From contig NZ_JACJSB010000043.1 of NCBI RefSeq assembly GCF_014697585.1, positions 1 through 32,192 on the forward strand: DNA of 32,192 bases, written 5' to 3'. Positions 18,001-26,016 of this stretch are shown piece after piece; position 1 is the first letter of the stretch; each line of letters begins with the position of its first letter. The notes beneath the pieces were generated by a model. That model was not told where the DNA came from and did not search any database. It was given only the letters and a program-made list of their open reading frames with translations. The DNA is from Dolichospermum sp. FACHB-1091. GTDB lineage: Bacteria; Cyanobacteriota; Cyanobacteriia; Cyanobacteriales; Nostocaceae. Both the position numbers and the translations under genes were made by a program.

Positions 18001-21000
18001 GGTATATTCCTGTTGATATTTGAGGTATTTTTCATGAATACGCAGAGTATCACCTTGATGATCATGAAATCGCATCATGTTACGTTCAGAACTGGAAATT
18101 ATTAATTCTAGAATTTTAGCTTGATGTTCTGTAGTTTCACTATTTTCTAATAATGAATACTGTTGTTGCATTAATTGAGAAAAGGTTTTTGTGTATTCTG
18201 TTTGACTGTGCAATGACTGTTCATGAATGTGAATAATATCCCGTTGTTGTTGACTAAATTCTGTGATAAAATCTTCTAAGATATCAATAACTTTTTCATA
18301 ATTTTGGGGCTGAATTTCTGCTTCTTCTAATTTTTCATTAAATGAAGTTACAGGCTTTTTGTTAACTGTTGGTTGAGGTGATACAAAGCTGATATGAGAA
18401 CCATTTTCTAAGGCTTTTGCAAAGGCTTTTTGAGTTTTTTCGGTAATATTTGTACTATTTAATCTCACATTCAAAACTTTTTGTTGAGAAACTTCGGTAA
18501 TTTTACTTGAGACTTGGTAAGGGTCTATGTTTTGCAAATATAATCCAGCTACTTGCAATTGAACTATAGCTTGTCGGAGAATTTTATCGCTATCTTGAGT
18601 ATGATTTGCATTTACAGCTATCGCTATGTGGGGTTTATCACTTAAAATCTCTTTCACTAAATTTGTAAGGACATTTTTGGGACCAAATTCTACAAAACAA
18701 TAACCACCAGCAGCATAAATGTTTTCAATTTCCTGCTGAAATAATACCTGATTTAACAATTGTTCCTTGAGAATCTTTTGGATAGAGTGGGGTTCTTGGG
18801 GATAACATTCACCCGTGATATTTGTATAAACGGGAATTTGGGGTTCGTTGAAATTTACTTTTTCAACAGCTTGGGCAAAAGGTTTTTGGGCATGAGATAC
18901 TAATGGTGTATGAAATCCTGCGGAAACTCCTAATAAAAAAGTAGAAAATCCTTGATTTTTGAGAATTTCTTGTACTTGATTAATTTCATTTTTCTTCCCA
19001 GCTAATACTACTTGTTTCTGAGAATTTCTATTAGCAATAACTACTTGAGGGAAGTTTTTAATGACTTCCGTTATTTGACTAATATCTCCTTTAACAGCTA
19101 ACATTCCTCCCGCATCAAAATTAGGATTTACAGGTGCAGCCATAGCTTGTCCTCTAGCTTTTGCTAAGAACAAATAATCCTCTTCACTTAATACTCCCGC
19201 AACCCACAAAGCTGTTAATTCACCGAAACTATGACCGGCAACAAAATCAGGTTTAAATCCAGCTTGTTGCAATATTTTATATAATCCCGCACTAAACACA
19301 CCAATTGCCGGTTGTGCATATTCAGTTTTATGCAGTGTTTCTAACTGGATTTGTCTCTGTGCTTTATCAATAACTGGTGGTGGAAATACTACTGCTGATA
19401 AAGGTTGTAAACCGTCTTCACACAACAGACTATCTATATGCGTATATGTTTGCCGCAAACAAGGAAAATTCATTACCAACTCCCGCCCCATTTCTAAGTA
19501 TTGTGAACCTTGTCCAGAAAACAAAGCCACCACTTTACCCGTCATATCTATCCCTTTTTGACGGTAGTAAATCCCTTGAGGATGTTCCCATGATTGGGCT
19601 TCAGGCTTCTGTTTTAGCCCTTCAATCGCAATTTCCAGTAATTCCTGACCTTGGGCTAAATCATTGGCTACAAAGCCAATTCTGGCGTAATTAAGAGGAA
19701 TCTTGCCAATCTGAGAATCAGTAACTAATTGTTGATAGTATTTTTCTTTACTATCATCTTGTAGTTGTTGGTGGATTTGCTGACAACGAGATAACAAGGC
19801 TGAAGCGGTGGGGGCAAATAGTAGCAGGGATTGTGGAGTATGGTGTAAACGGTACGGGTGATGATGTTCATGTTCATATTCTTCTAAAACAACGTGATAA
19901 TTTGTACCACCAAATCCAAAGGCACTGACTCCGGCCCTTCTCGGTTGGGTAGGATGACTTACCCAAGGTCTAGTCTCCGTATTTAAGTAGAATGGTGAGT
20001 TCTCAATGTTCAGTTTAGGATGGGGCTTACTGATATTAATTGTCGGTGGTAAAACTTTATGATGTAACGCCAAAGCCGCTTTGATTAGACTGGCTGCACC
20101 AGCAGCAGCTTTAGTATGTCCAATTTGTGATTTAACAGTTCCTAAGGCGATATGCTGTTTTTTGGGGTTATTTTCACTAAAAACGGTGGTAATTGAGCTA
20201 AATTCTGTAGGGTCTCCTACCATCGTTCCTGTACCATGAGCTTCAATCAGACCTATGCTTGTAGGGGATATTTCTGCTTCTATATATGCACGACGTAAAG
20301 CATTTATTTGTCCTTCGGGACGAGGGGCATAGATACTTTTATACTTACCATCGCTAGAACTGCCAACACCTTTAATAACTGCATAAATGCGATCGCCATC
20401 TCGTTGAGCATCTTCTAAACGCTTGATTACCAGCATCCCCACGCCTTCACCTAACATCATTCCATCAGCATCAGCATCAAAAGGCTTCACCTTATCCCCA
20501 GGGGAAACAGCGGGGGTTTTGCTAAAGCACATATAGGCGAAAATAGAATTATCAGTATCCACACCGCCAGTTATCATCATGTCGGCGCGATGTTCTGTTA
20601 ATTCGCTAATAGCCATCCTTAATGCACCTAATGAACTTGCACAGGCTGCATCTACTACGCAATTCATCCCGCCTAAATTTAAACGGTTAGCAATACGTCC
20701 AGAAATGACATTAGCTAACATTCCAGGGAAAGCATTTTCTTCCCATTCTACATATCCACTTTTGATTTTTTCAATAATTTTCTGGCTATCTTCCTCTGAT
20801 AAACCACTATTTTTAAGAACCTTTTTCCAAAGTGGATCTTGTAATCTTGCACCCAAAGGAACAGCCAATTGTCTACCAATTGCTACTCCTAATATTACCC
20901 CTGTTCGTTCATGATTAAATTGACGAGATGCACCATAACCAGCATCTTCCATTGCCTCTTTTGCCACTACCAAACCGAGTAACTGTGAAATATCTGTCAC

Positions 21001-21402
21001 CTCTAAAATATTAGGAGGTAAGCCAAATTCCATGGGATTAAAATCAATATCTGGCAAAAAACCACCCCGTTTACAATAGGTTTTATCTTGGGCTTTGGGG
21101 TCAGGATCATAATAATCATCTATATGCCAACGAGAAGGGGGAACATCAGTAATACAATCCACTTTCTGAATAATATTTTGCCAGTATTCCTGTAAATTCT
21201 TCGCTTGGGGAAAGATAGAAGCCATACCAATAATTGCTATGTTAGTAGTTCGCAATTTGGTATTAATTTCACCTTTAATGTTTGTGGTATCAGGCATATT
21301 TTTTTTCACCTTTATCATCTTGAGTACAGACCTTTCACAGGTACTAATTTCAGATTGTAACCGTGCGAAAGCAGCTTCAAATGTGGAAGCAGCCATAATC
21401 AT
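15091..21402 (-). CDS. PfaA/HglE-like type I polyketide/PUFA-type synthase (KS-AT-ACP-KR-DH)
   Basis: This 2103-residue iterative synthase is the core of the cluster. Domains run KS (about 52-510), AT (about 620-920), a linker with two related helical segments (1059-1086 and 1122-1149), ACP (about 1200-1280), KR (about 1320-1800) and hotdog dehydratase (about 1830-2100). KS residues are Cys254 in DAACASS, His389 in EAHGTGT and His429 in GHTKAAAG. AT has GHSFGE (Ser725) and His831. ACP has GIDSIKK (Ser1234). KR has GGAKGIT and Tyr1731 in YAIAN. DH has HIIAGFPVLP (His1843) and Asp2019. The N-terminus, with YCKRGGFLPDIDFNPMEFGL, is close to PfaA and HglE proteins. Known PfaA has several tandem ACPs; here only one is seen. 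A second possible start is the ATG at 21297 with AAGGTG 9 bases upstream. No enoyl reductase or thioesterase is fused. Confidence 0.95.
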   Translation of the reverse strand: MIMAASTFEAAFARLQSEISTCERSVLKMIKVKKNMPDTTNIKGEINTKLRTTNIAIIGMASIFPQAKNLQEYWQNIIQKVDCITDVPPSRWHIDDYYDPDPKAQDKTYCKRGGFLPDIDFNPMEFGLPPNILEVTDISQLLGLVVAKEAMEDAGYGASRQFNHERTGVILGVAIGRQLAVPLGARLQDPLWKKVLKNSGLSEEDSQKIIEKIKSGYVEWEENAFPGMLANVISGRIANRLNLGGMNCVVDAACASSLGALRMAISELTEHRADMMITGGVDTDNSIFAYMCFSKTPAVSPGDKVKPFDADADGMMLGEGVGMLVIKRLEDAQRDGDRIYAVIKGVGSSSDGKYKSIYAPRPEGQINALRRAYIEAEISPTSIGLIEAHGTGTMVGDPTEFSSITTVFSENNPKKQHIALGTVKSQIGHTKAAAGAASLIKAALALHHKVLPPTINISKPHPKLNIENSPFYLNTETRPWVSHPTQPRRAGVSAFGFGGTNYHVVLEEYEHEHHHPYRLHHTPQSLLLFAPTASALLSRCQQIHQQLQDDSKEKYYQQLVTDSQIGKIPLNYARIGFVANDLAQGQELLEIAIEGLKQKPEAQSWEHPQGIYYRQKGIDMTGKVVALFSGQGSQYLEMGRELVMNFPCLRQTYTHIDSLLCEDGLQPLSAVVFPPPVIDKAQRQIQLETLHKTEYAQPAIGVFSAGLYKILQQAGFKPDFVAGHSFGELTALWVAGVLSEEDYLFLAKARGQAMAAPVNPNFDAGGMLAVKGDISQITEVIKNFPQVVIANRNSQKQVVLAGKKNEINQVQEILKNQGFSTFLLGVSAGFHTPLVSHAQKPFAQAVEKVNFNEPQIPVYTNITGECYPQEPHSIQKILKEQLLNQVLFQQEIENIYAAGGYCFVEFGPKNVLTNLVKEILSDKPHIAIAVNANHTQDSDKILRQAIVQLQVAGLYLQNIDPYQVSSKITEVSQQKVLNVRLNSTNITEKTQKAFAKALENGSHISFVSPQPTVNKKPVTSFNEKLEEAEIQPQNYEKVIDILEDFITEFSQQQRDIIHIHEQSLHSQTEYTKTFSQLMQQQYSLLENSETTEHQAKILELIISSSERNMMRFHDHQGDTLRIHEKYLKYQQEYTQNYFQLLQEHFHLLTSEKAAINHVNPPQILSDSALLREEKIIPFIKNTEKTLTVVPEIPINIDKATLSQNLLNIVSEKTGYPLEMLELSMDIEADLGIDSIKKVEILGSLLELYPDLPKPNPEEIGELRNLGEIASYMQQQAQKITKLLTEEIVEITKTTPQPNIRRSIAKLQQLSAPDSLEFSLADNHIALITDNGSFLTERLAKSLTDKGWKTVILSFPGVESNVNQGINRVVLNDWNEDTLQQQLKQIHDNYGTVAAFIHLHPLTPLDIEKSILCHVFLIAKYLKEPLNEAVKLGRSCFINVAHLDGEFGLGETNKFSAIAGGLFGLTKSVNQEWENVFCRSIDLNPELDLETSVKHILAEIHDPNLLIQEVGYSSKGRVNLIADFTPLVTTNSPKEITKDQVFLVSGGAKGITAQCVIKIAQKYQCKFILLGRSSTEPEPVWAENCENEAELKQRILENFQAQGEKPTPIMVQKKYQLISSQREIQNTLKAIQKAGGQAEYLSVDITDKVLLESKLADVIERFGAITGIIHGAGNLADKRIEKKSIQDFENVYAAKIQGLENLLRCVPASQLQYLVLFSSVVGFYGNVGQSDYAIANEILNKSAHLIKHNYPNCHVMAINWGPWESGMVSPELKKAFAEREIEVIPIETGTQILIDELTNSDQNTVQLVIGSPLFYVPLTLSNDLKTYRIKRQLTLAENPFLQDHIIAGFPVLPATCGLSWMTNACEQIYPGFTAFIASNFKVLKGIVFDETLANEYVLEIQELAKHENQEIELAAKISSQTPDKKIRYHFSTNLILKREIPPVPNYENLNFNQDQNLLKNHQELYQVNTSSLFHGVTFQGVKSVLNTSLSQITIECFLSEPTVEEQGQFLVQTFNPYIADVQIHSLWIWTQHFHQVGCLPSEINNFEQFAKVPFGETFYVTCEVKSKTESSVITDVITYNRQGQIYNRMIGAKGTILPRQIAKY

Positions 21403-22175
21403 ATTTCACTCTTTTGATCGGGCATTCAGTTAATAGAAGGTTTTTAAAATTTAGTTAATTTCAGAAGATATGACTTTCATTTATTTAGGCATATCCAGCC
21501 TATTGATTTTCATCTTTAAAAGTGGTGACAACCCTATTACAACTCATTAGCAACTTACGTGCAACTTTAAAAAAGTCTTGCAAATGTAAAATTGATAGAG
21601 ATGTCAGACAAATATCTTGGCTTATCCAATACAGTCATTATGATCTAAGTTTTAGCCATTGTGACCAAAGTTGCATATAGATTTCATATCTCTTTAATAT
21701 AAATAAGGCAGCCGATTTAAAATCATGTTTTGAACATCAAGAGTTCCAGATACCTGATTGATAAAAGAAGTCAGGTCTGTTGAGGAATTGTATTTATTGC
21801 TAAATTCTGTATTTTTACATCTATCGTCAGAAATATATTTTCCTGACTGTAAAATTTGTCACCATAAAATATATCTTAGGAATTAAAAAATATTTTTCAA
21901 TTTATTTAAGTCCAAACTTTGAGATAATAAAAATTAAGAATAAGTCAAGAATTTAAAACTTGCAATTTTTACAAAGTTCATATATTGCGATAATTATCGT
22001 TTTATGAAACAACTTGTTGCATATAGGTTGAAATTCTTAAAAAATTAGTTTATTCTATATGATTAAATCAGGGAAATTAAAACAATGTTTTAGCATCAAC
22101 TCAGACAGTTCAACTTGATTATAACATTTGGCTTCTGCAATATTGAACTTACAAAAACTATAAGGGCTTGCTGGC
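21403..22175. promoter_or_regulatory. 773-bp divergent control region between the lipid operon and the exporter side
   Basis: This AT-rich, non-coding stretch separates divergent transcription units. It carries a bulged inverted repeat CAGATACCTGA/TCAGGTCTG at 21747-21779 (13-base loop) and a perfect 12-bp palindrome CGATAATTATCG at 21988-21999. The reading frames through it lack protein-like composition. I looked for GTA-N8-TAC (NtcA type) sites and saw none. A spacer this long suggests regulated promoters in both directions, but promoter elements cannot be placed with confidence. Confidence 0.5.
21988..21999. promoter_or_regulatory. Perfect 12-bp palindrome, candidate operator
   Basis: CGATAATTATCG reads identically on both strands and lies 176 bp upstream of the small DNA-binding-like protein gene, inside the divergent spacer. 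It could be a dimeric regulator site; this is inference only. Confidence 0.35.
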
Positions 22176-22505
22176 ATGAGACTATCTGAATTAGATCCAC
22201 TCATCCCGCTGAATGAGTTACGAGAAGATCTCCTCAAATTACCAAAAGGTTACTCATTTTATGAAGATGAATTAGTTGATTTTTTATCACGAAGAAGATG
22301 GCCTGAAAGCAATCGTCGAATTGATAGAACAACATTTTGGCGGTGGCGTAATGACAACGCTATTGAACATCAAAAAATCTTTAGTCGTTTGGATCTTCTC
22401 AAACTGTGTCAAATTTGTGATCATTACCGAGTAGACGGAACACGCAGCGAATACTTGGCAATTATGCGGAAGAAAAAAGAGAAAGAGGTAGTTCTAAATA
22501 AATAA
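22176..22505 (+). CDS. Small basic putative DNA-binding protein upstream of devBCA
   Basis: The 109-residue protein is highly charged, with clusters of Arg/Lys. The centre reads FLSRRRWPESNRRIDRTTFW followed by RWRND, a layout resembling a helix-turn-helix with a recognition helix. A Leu/Cys-rich helix (LLKLCQICDHYR) follows, then a Lys-rich tail. There is no membrane segment or signal peptide. I do not recognise a named family. It lies on the exporter side of the divergent spacer, 298 bp upstream of devB on the same strand, which makes it a candidate local regulator of the lipid cluster or exporter. An AAGG at about -14 is the only Shine-Dalgarno-like signal. It could also be a decayed phage-type regulator. 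Confidence 0.7.
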   Translation: MRLSELDPLIPLNELREDLLKLPKGYSFYEDELVDFLSRRRWPESNRRIDRTTFWRWRNDNAIEHQKIFSRLDLLKLCQICDHYRVDGTRSEYLAIMRKKKEKEVVLNK

Positions 22506-22803
22506 AAATCCTGATATTGGTAATTGGTATTATTAGGAATAATATTTGATATTTGATATTTGCATATAATGGCTAAAATTTTTCAAATATTACTTATGAT
22601 TCCTGCAAAAACTAATTACCAATTACCTGTCAAAATTTTGATCTTTAATTAGTTAAGTATTTTATATAATCATCAAGTCTTAAAAAATAAGCAAGATTTT
22701 GATTAATAGTATTTTGCTGGATATTATATTAGACCCAAGGTTATCAAGAGATGCTATCAAGTGTAATGTCTTTTCTGTCTCTTATTTAGAGTCATAAATT
22801 GTC
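22506..22803. promoter_or_regulatory. Upstream region of devBCA
   Basis: This 298-bp AT-rich spacer holds three tandem 7-bp units ATATTTG (22542-22562) and an inverted pair GGTAATTGGT (22519-22528) / ACCAATTACC (22618-22627). Several TATAAT-like boxes occur (for example near 22565 and 22663), so no single promoter can be chosen. No NtcA-type palindrome was found. Confidence 0.45.
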
Positions 22804-24060
22804 ATGTTTCCTAATTTAAAAGACAAAATTATGCTACACAAAGAAAAGCACTCATTAATAAAACCTGTAGGTTTATGTCCGATAATATTGGCGAGTTCTG
22901 GAGTTATAGCTACTGGTGTAATATCTATTTATGGCCTTTCATATTTTCACTTTCAGAAAACTTCAAAATCAGCCTCTACCATATCTTCTGTTACCCCTAA
23001 TTTAATCCCTACTATTACCGCTGTTGCTGCTTTAGGACGTTTAGAACCCCAAGGAGAAGTAATTAGTCTCTCAGCACCTAATTCTCAAACAGGGATAAGA
23101 GTTAATCAACTCCTAGTTAAAAAAGGAGAAAAAATTCGTCAAGGACAAGTAGTAGCAATTCTTGATAATTATATTCCTAATCTTGCAGCTTTAGAAAAAG
23201 CAAAAAGACAAGTAGAAGTTAGTCGAGCAAACCTTCAGCAAGTAAAAGCAGGTGCAAAATTGGGTGATATTTTTGCTCAAAAAGCTGCAATTTCCCGTTT
23301 AGAAGCTGAATTACGAGGATCATTTTTCACACAAAAAGCCACAATTGCTCGTTTAAAAGCTGAATTAAAAAATTCACAAACCGAAAATAAACGATATCAA
23401 AAATTATATCAAGATGGTGCTATTTCTGCTTCTGATGCAGATACTAAAAGATTACGCCGAGATACTGTCCAACAACAACTTAATGAGGCTAATGCTAGTT
23501 TAAAACGAACTATAGAAACTTTGCAAAAACAGTTAACTGAATCTAAAGCTAGACTCAATAGTATTGCAGAAATTCGCCCCACAGATGTACAAGTTGCCCA
23601 AGCAAATCTGCAAAGTGCTAAAGCATCTGTTCAACAAGCTCAAGCCGAGCTAAATTTAAGTTATATTCGTTCACCTATTAATGGCCAAGTGCTAAAAATT
23701 AATACCTGGCCAGGAGAAATAATTGATAATAAAGGCATATTAGAATTAGGACAAACGCAACAAATGTATGTAGTTGCAGAAGTCTATGAAACTGATATTA
23801 CAAAAGTTCGTTTAGGTCAAACAGCAATAATTACAAGTGAAGCTTTTAGTGGCAAAATAAAGGGAACAGTTGCAGATATTGGTTTACAAGTTGGTAGACA
23901 AAATATCTTTAATGCTAATCCTGGTTCAAATACAGATAACAGAATAGTTGATGTAAAAATTCGCATTAATAACTTAGCAGATAATCAACGACTTTCTACT
24001 TTAACTAATTTACAGGTACAGGCTCTTATTCAAATGTCAGGAGTAAGTAATAATGAATAG
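22804..24060 (+). CDS. devB: DevB-like membrane fusion subunit of an ABC exporter
   Basis: The 418-residue protein has one N-terminal membrane segment (about 25-47) and a periplasmic body. A beta-barrel/lipoyl half-motif lies near 75-125 (LGRLEPQGEVISLS, then VKKGEKIRQGQVVAIL). A long coiled-coil hairpin follows (about 128-275, with a second arm from NLQSAKASVQQAQAELN). The second lipoyl half (YIRSPINGQVLKI) and an adaptor domain complete it. The DevB family joins the inner-membrane DevCA pump to TolC/HgdD; in Anabaena DevBCA exports heterocyst glycolipids. An internal ATG nine codons downstream is an alternative start, and neither has a clear Shine-Dalgarno. devC follows after 16 bp. The divergent lipid cluster suggests its cargo. 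Confidence 0.92.
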   Translation: MFPNLKDKIMLHKEKHSLIKPVGLCPIILASSGVIATGVISIYGLSYFHFQKTSKSASTISSVTPNLIPTITAVAALGRLEPQGEVISLSAPNSQTGIRVNQLLVKKGEKIRQGQVVAILDNYIPNLAALEKAKRQVEVSRANLQQVKAGAKLGDIFAQKAAISRLEAELRGSFFTQKATIARLKAELKNSQTENKRYQKLYQDGAISASDADTKRLRRDTVQQQLNEANASLKRTIETLQKQLTESKARLNSIAEIRPTDVQVAQANLQSAKASVQQAQAELNLSYIRSPINGQVLKINTWPGEIIDNKGILELGQTQQMYVVAEVYETDITKVRLGQTAIITSEAFSGKIKGTVADIGLQVGRQNIFNANPGSNTDNRIVDVKIRINNLADNQRLSTLTNLQVQALIQMSGVSNNE

Positions 24061-24076
24061 CTAATAGGAGTAAAAC

Positions 24077-25252
24077 ATGATTCCAAATATACCTTTAGCT
24101 TGGCTGCAATTAGCAAAACAAAAAGTACGCTTTTTTGTAGCTTTAGCTGGTATTGCTTTTGTTGCTGTTTTAATGTTTATGCAAATTGGTTTTCAAGATG
24201 CTCTTTATGCTAGTGCTACTCAAGTACATAAAAATCTGGAGGGTGATTTGTTTTTAATTAGCTCCCAATACAAATCTTTGACTTCCACTCAAAGCTTTCC
24301 TCGTATTCGTTTATATCAGATATTGGGTTTTAATGGCATAGAATCAGTTGCACCTTTATATCTACAATTTGCTAAACTGAAAAACCCCATAAATGGCCGC
24401 AAATATCCTATTTATGTTCTGGGATTTGAACCTGTCAAATCTATCTTTAAACTCCCGGAAATTGAACAAAATTTTCAATTATTAAAAATTCCTGATCAAG
24501 TATTTTTTGATCGGGCTGCACGTCCAGAATTTGGACCAATTGCTGAATATTTTCAAAAGAATCAACCCATAACTATGGAAATATTTAGTTATTTAGCTAC
24601 TGTTGGTTATAAAGTTAAAGTTAGTGGTTTATTTAGTCTTGGTCCTTCCTTTGGTGTAGATGGTAATTTAATTGTTAGTTCTTCTACTTTTTTTAAAATC
24701 TTCTCAGAGCATGGTGCAAATGAAGTAGATATAGGCTTAATTCATCTCCAAGCAAATGTTAATCCTCGGACAATTTTAGCAACTTTATCTAAAAATTTAC
24801 CTAGTGATGTCATCATCATGAATCGTCAAGAATTTATTGATTTTGAAAAAAGCTATTGGACATTAAGAACACCGATTGGATTTGTATTTAATTTGATGGT
24901 AATGATGGCTTTTGTAGTGGGTGTAATTGTTGTTTATCAAATTCTTTATAGTAATATATCTACTCATTTTGTCCAATTTGCTACACTCAAAGCTATGGGA
25001 TTTAGAAATAAATATCTTTTAAATGTTGTATTTCAACAAGCTTTGATTTTAGCTGTCTTGGGTTATATTCCCGGTTTTGCTATTTCTCTAGGATTATATG
25101 ATATTGCTAAAGATGCAACTAAATTACCAATTGTTATGGATTTTAGTAAGGGATTATTAGTCTTTACTTCTGTAATTTTTATGTGTTTAACTTCTGGTTT
25201 CTTTTCTACTAATAAACTTCGGAAGGTAGATCCAGCGGAAATTTTTAATTAA
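24077..25252 (+). CDS. devC: DevC-like ABC exporter permease
   Basis: This 391-residue MacB/FtsX-type permease has one N-terminal membrane helix (about 20-40), a large periplasmic domain (about 45-265) and three C-terminal helices (about 270-291, 317-342 and 358-376). The N-terminus IPLAWLQLAKQKVRFFVALA and the C-terminal KVDPAEIFN are typical of cyanobacterial DevC. It forms the membrane part of a tripartite pump with DevB and DevA. A TAGGAG Shine-Dalgarno lies 6 bases before its ATG. The gene is 16 bp after devB and 18 bp before devA, forming one operon. Confidence 0.93.
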   Translation: MIPNIPLAWLQLAKQKVRFFVALAGIAFVAVLMFMQIGFQDALYASATQVHKNLEGDLFLISSQYKSLTSTQSFPRIRLYQILGFNGIESVAPLYLQFAKLKNPINGRKYPIYVLGFEPVKSIFKLPEIEQNFQLLKIPDQVFFDRAARPEFGPIAEYFQKNQPITMEIFSYLATVGYKVKVSGLFSLGPSFGVDGNLIVSSSTFFKIFSEHGANEVDIGLIHLQANVNPRTILATLSKNLPSDVIIMNRQEFIDFEKSYWTLRTPIGFVFNLMVMMAFVVGVIVVYQILYSNISTHFVQFATLKAMGFRNKYLLNVVFQQALILAVLGYIPGFAISLGLYDIAKDATKLPIVMDFSKGLLVFTSVIFMCLTSGFFSTNKLRKVDPAEIFN

Positions 25253-25270
25253 CTAATAATCTCACTAATA

Positions 25271-25975
25271 ATGCAATATTTACCTGGTAACAATATTTTA
25301 GAAATCACCAATCTTCATCATTACTTTGGTCATGGTAAATTAATTACTCAAACTTTGTTTGATATTAATTTGACTATCAAAGCTGGAGAAATTGTGATTA
25401 TGACTGGACCTTCTGGTTCAGGAAAAACTACTTTATTAACATTAATTGGTGGTTTACGTTCTGTACAAGCGGGGAGTTTAAAATTCAATGGTCAGGAATT
25501 ATTAGGTGCTAGTAAGGAAGATTTAGTACAAGTTCGTCGTCAAATTGGCTATATTTTTCAAGCTCATAATTTACTAGATTTCCTCACAGCTATGCAAAAT
25601 GTCCAAATGTCTTTGGAATTACACCATAATATTTCTCACTGGGAATCTTATATCCAGTCAGAAACAATGCTCAATGCTGTGAACTTGGGAGATAGAATTA
25701 ATTATTATCCCTCTGATCTTTCCGGGGGACAAAAACAACGGGTAGCTATTGCTCGCGCTTTGGTTAGTCGTCCTAAGTTAGTATTAGCTGATGAACCTAC
25801 GGCTGCTTTAGATAGTAAATCAGGACGAGATGTGGTTAATTTGATGCAGCAATTAGCCAAAGAACAAGATTGTACGATTTTAATTGTTACTCATGACAAC
25901 CGAATTTTAGATATTGCTGATAGAATTATTACTATGGAAGATGGTCATTTAATGCAGCAAATCAGGAATATATAG
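25271..25975 (+). CDS. devA: DevA-like ABC exporter ATPase
   Basis: This 234-residue nucleotide-binding subunit powers the DevBC pump. It shows Walker A GPSGSGKT (46-53), a Q-loop in GYIFQAHNLL (about residues 95-105), the ABC signature LSGGQKQR (about 150-157), Walker B LVLADEPTAALD (about 168-180) and the H-loop His in IVTHD (about 212). Its length matches LolD/MacB-class ATPases. It is the last gene of the operon. The stop at 25975 is followed by an imperfect hairpin, and nagB converges from the other side. Confidence 0.95.
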   Translation: MQYLPGNNILEITNLHHYFGHGKLITQTLFDINLTIKAGEIVIMTGPSGSGKTTLLTLIGGLRSVQAGSLKFNGQELLGASKEDLVQVRRQIGYIFQAHNLLDFLTAMQNVQMSLELHHNISHWESYIQSETMLNAVNLGDRINYYPSDLSGGQKQRVAIARALVSRPKLVLADEPTAALDSKSGRDVVNLMQQLAKEQDCTILIVTHDNRILDIADRIITMEDGHLMQQIRNI

Positions 25976-25976
25976 A

Positions 25977-26002
25977 TCCCTGACTTTTTTAATCCGTCGG
26001 GA
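25977..26002. terminator. Imperfect hairpin between convergent devA and nagB
   Basis: Arms tccctgac (25977-25984, one bulged T) and gtcggga (25996-26002) flank an 11-base loop that starts with six Ts. It sits in the 41-bp gap between two convergent stop codons, a natural place for a shared terminator. The stem is short and the following T-tract weak. Confidence 0.35.
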
Positions 26003-26016
26003 ATGTTGTTATTTAA

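Noticed and set aside
20579-20914. Plus-strand frame of about 110 codons opposite the synthase KS region
   Set aside because: It is a shadow of the strongly supported KS domain on the minus strand and has no ribosome binding site or recognisable family. Other frames opposite the cluster (13593, 19377, 21239) were rejected for the same reason.
15091-21402. Calling the cluster the classical heterocyst glycolipid (hgl) locus
   Set aside because: The synthase is related, but the expected neighbours (hetM/hglB reductase, hetN, hetI, glycosyltransferase) are not in the window and the acyltransferase and TubC-docking genes are extra.
21403-22803. NtcA binding sites upstream of the synthase or devB
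   Set aside because: No GTA-N8-TAC match was found by eye in the two spacers. A systematic matrix scan could still find a weak site.
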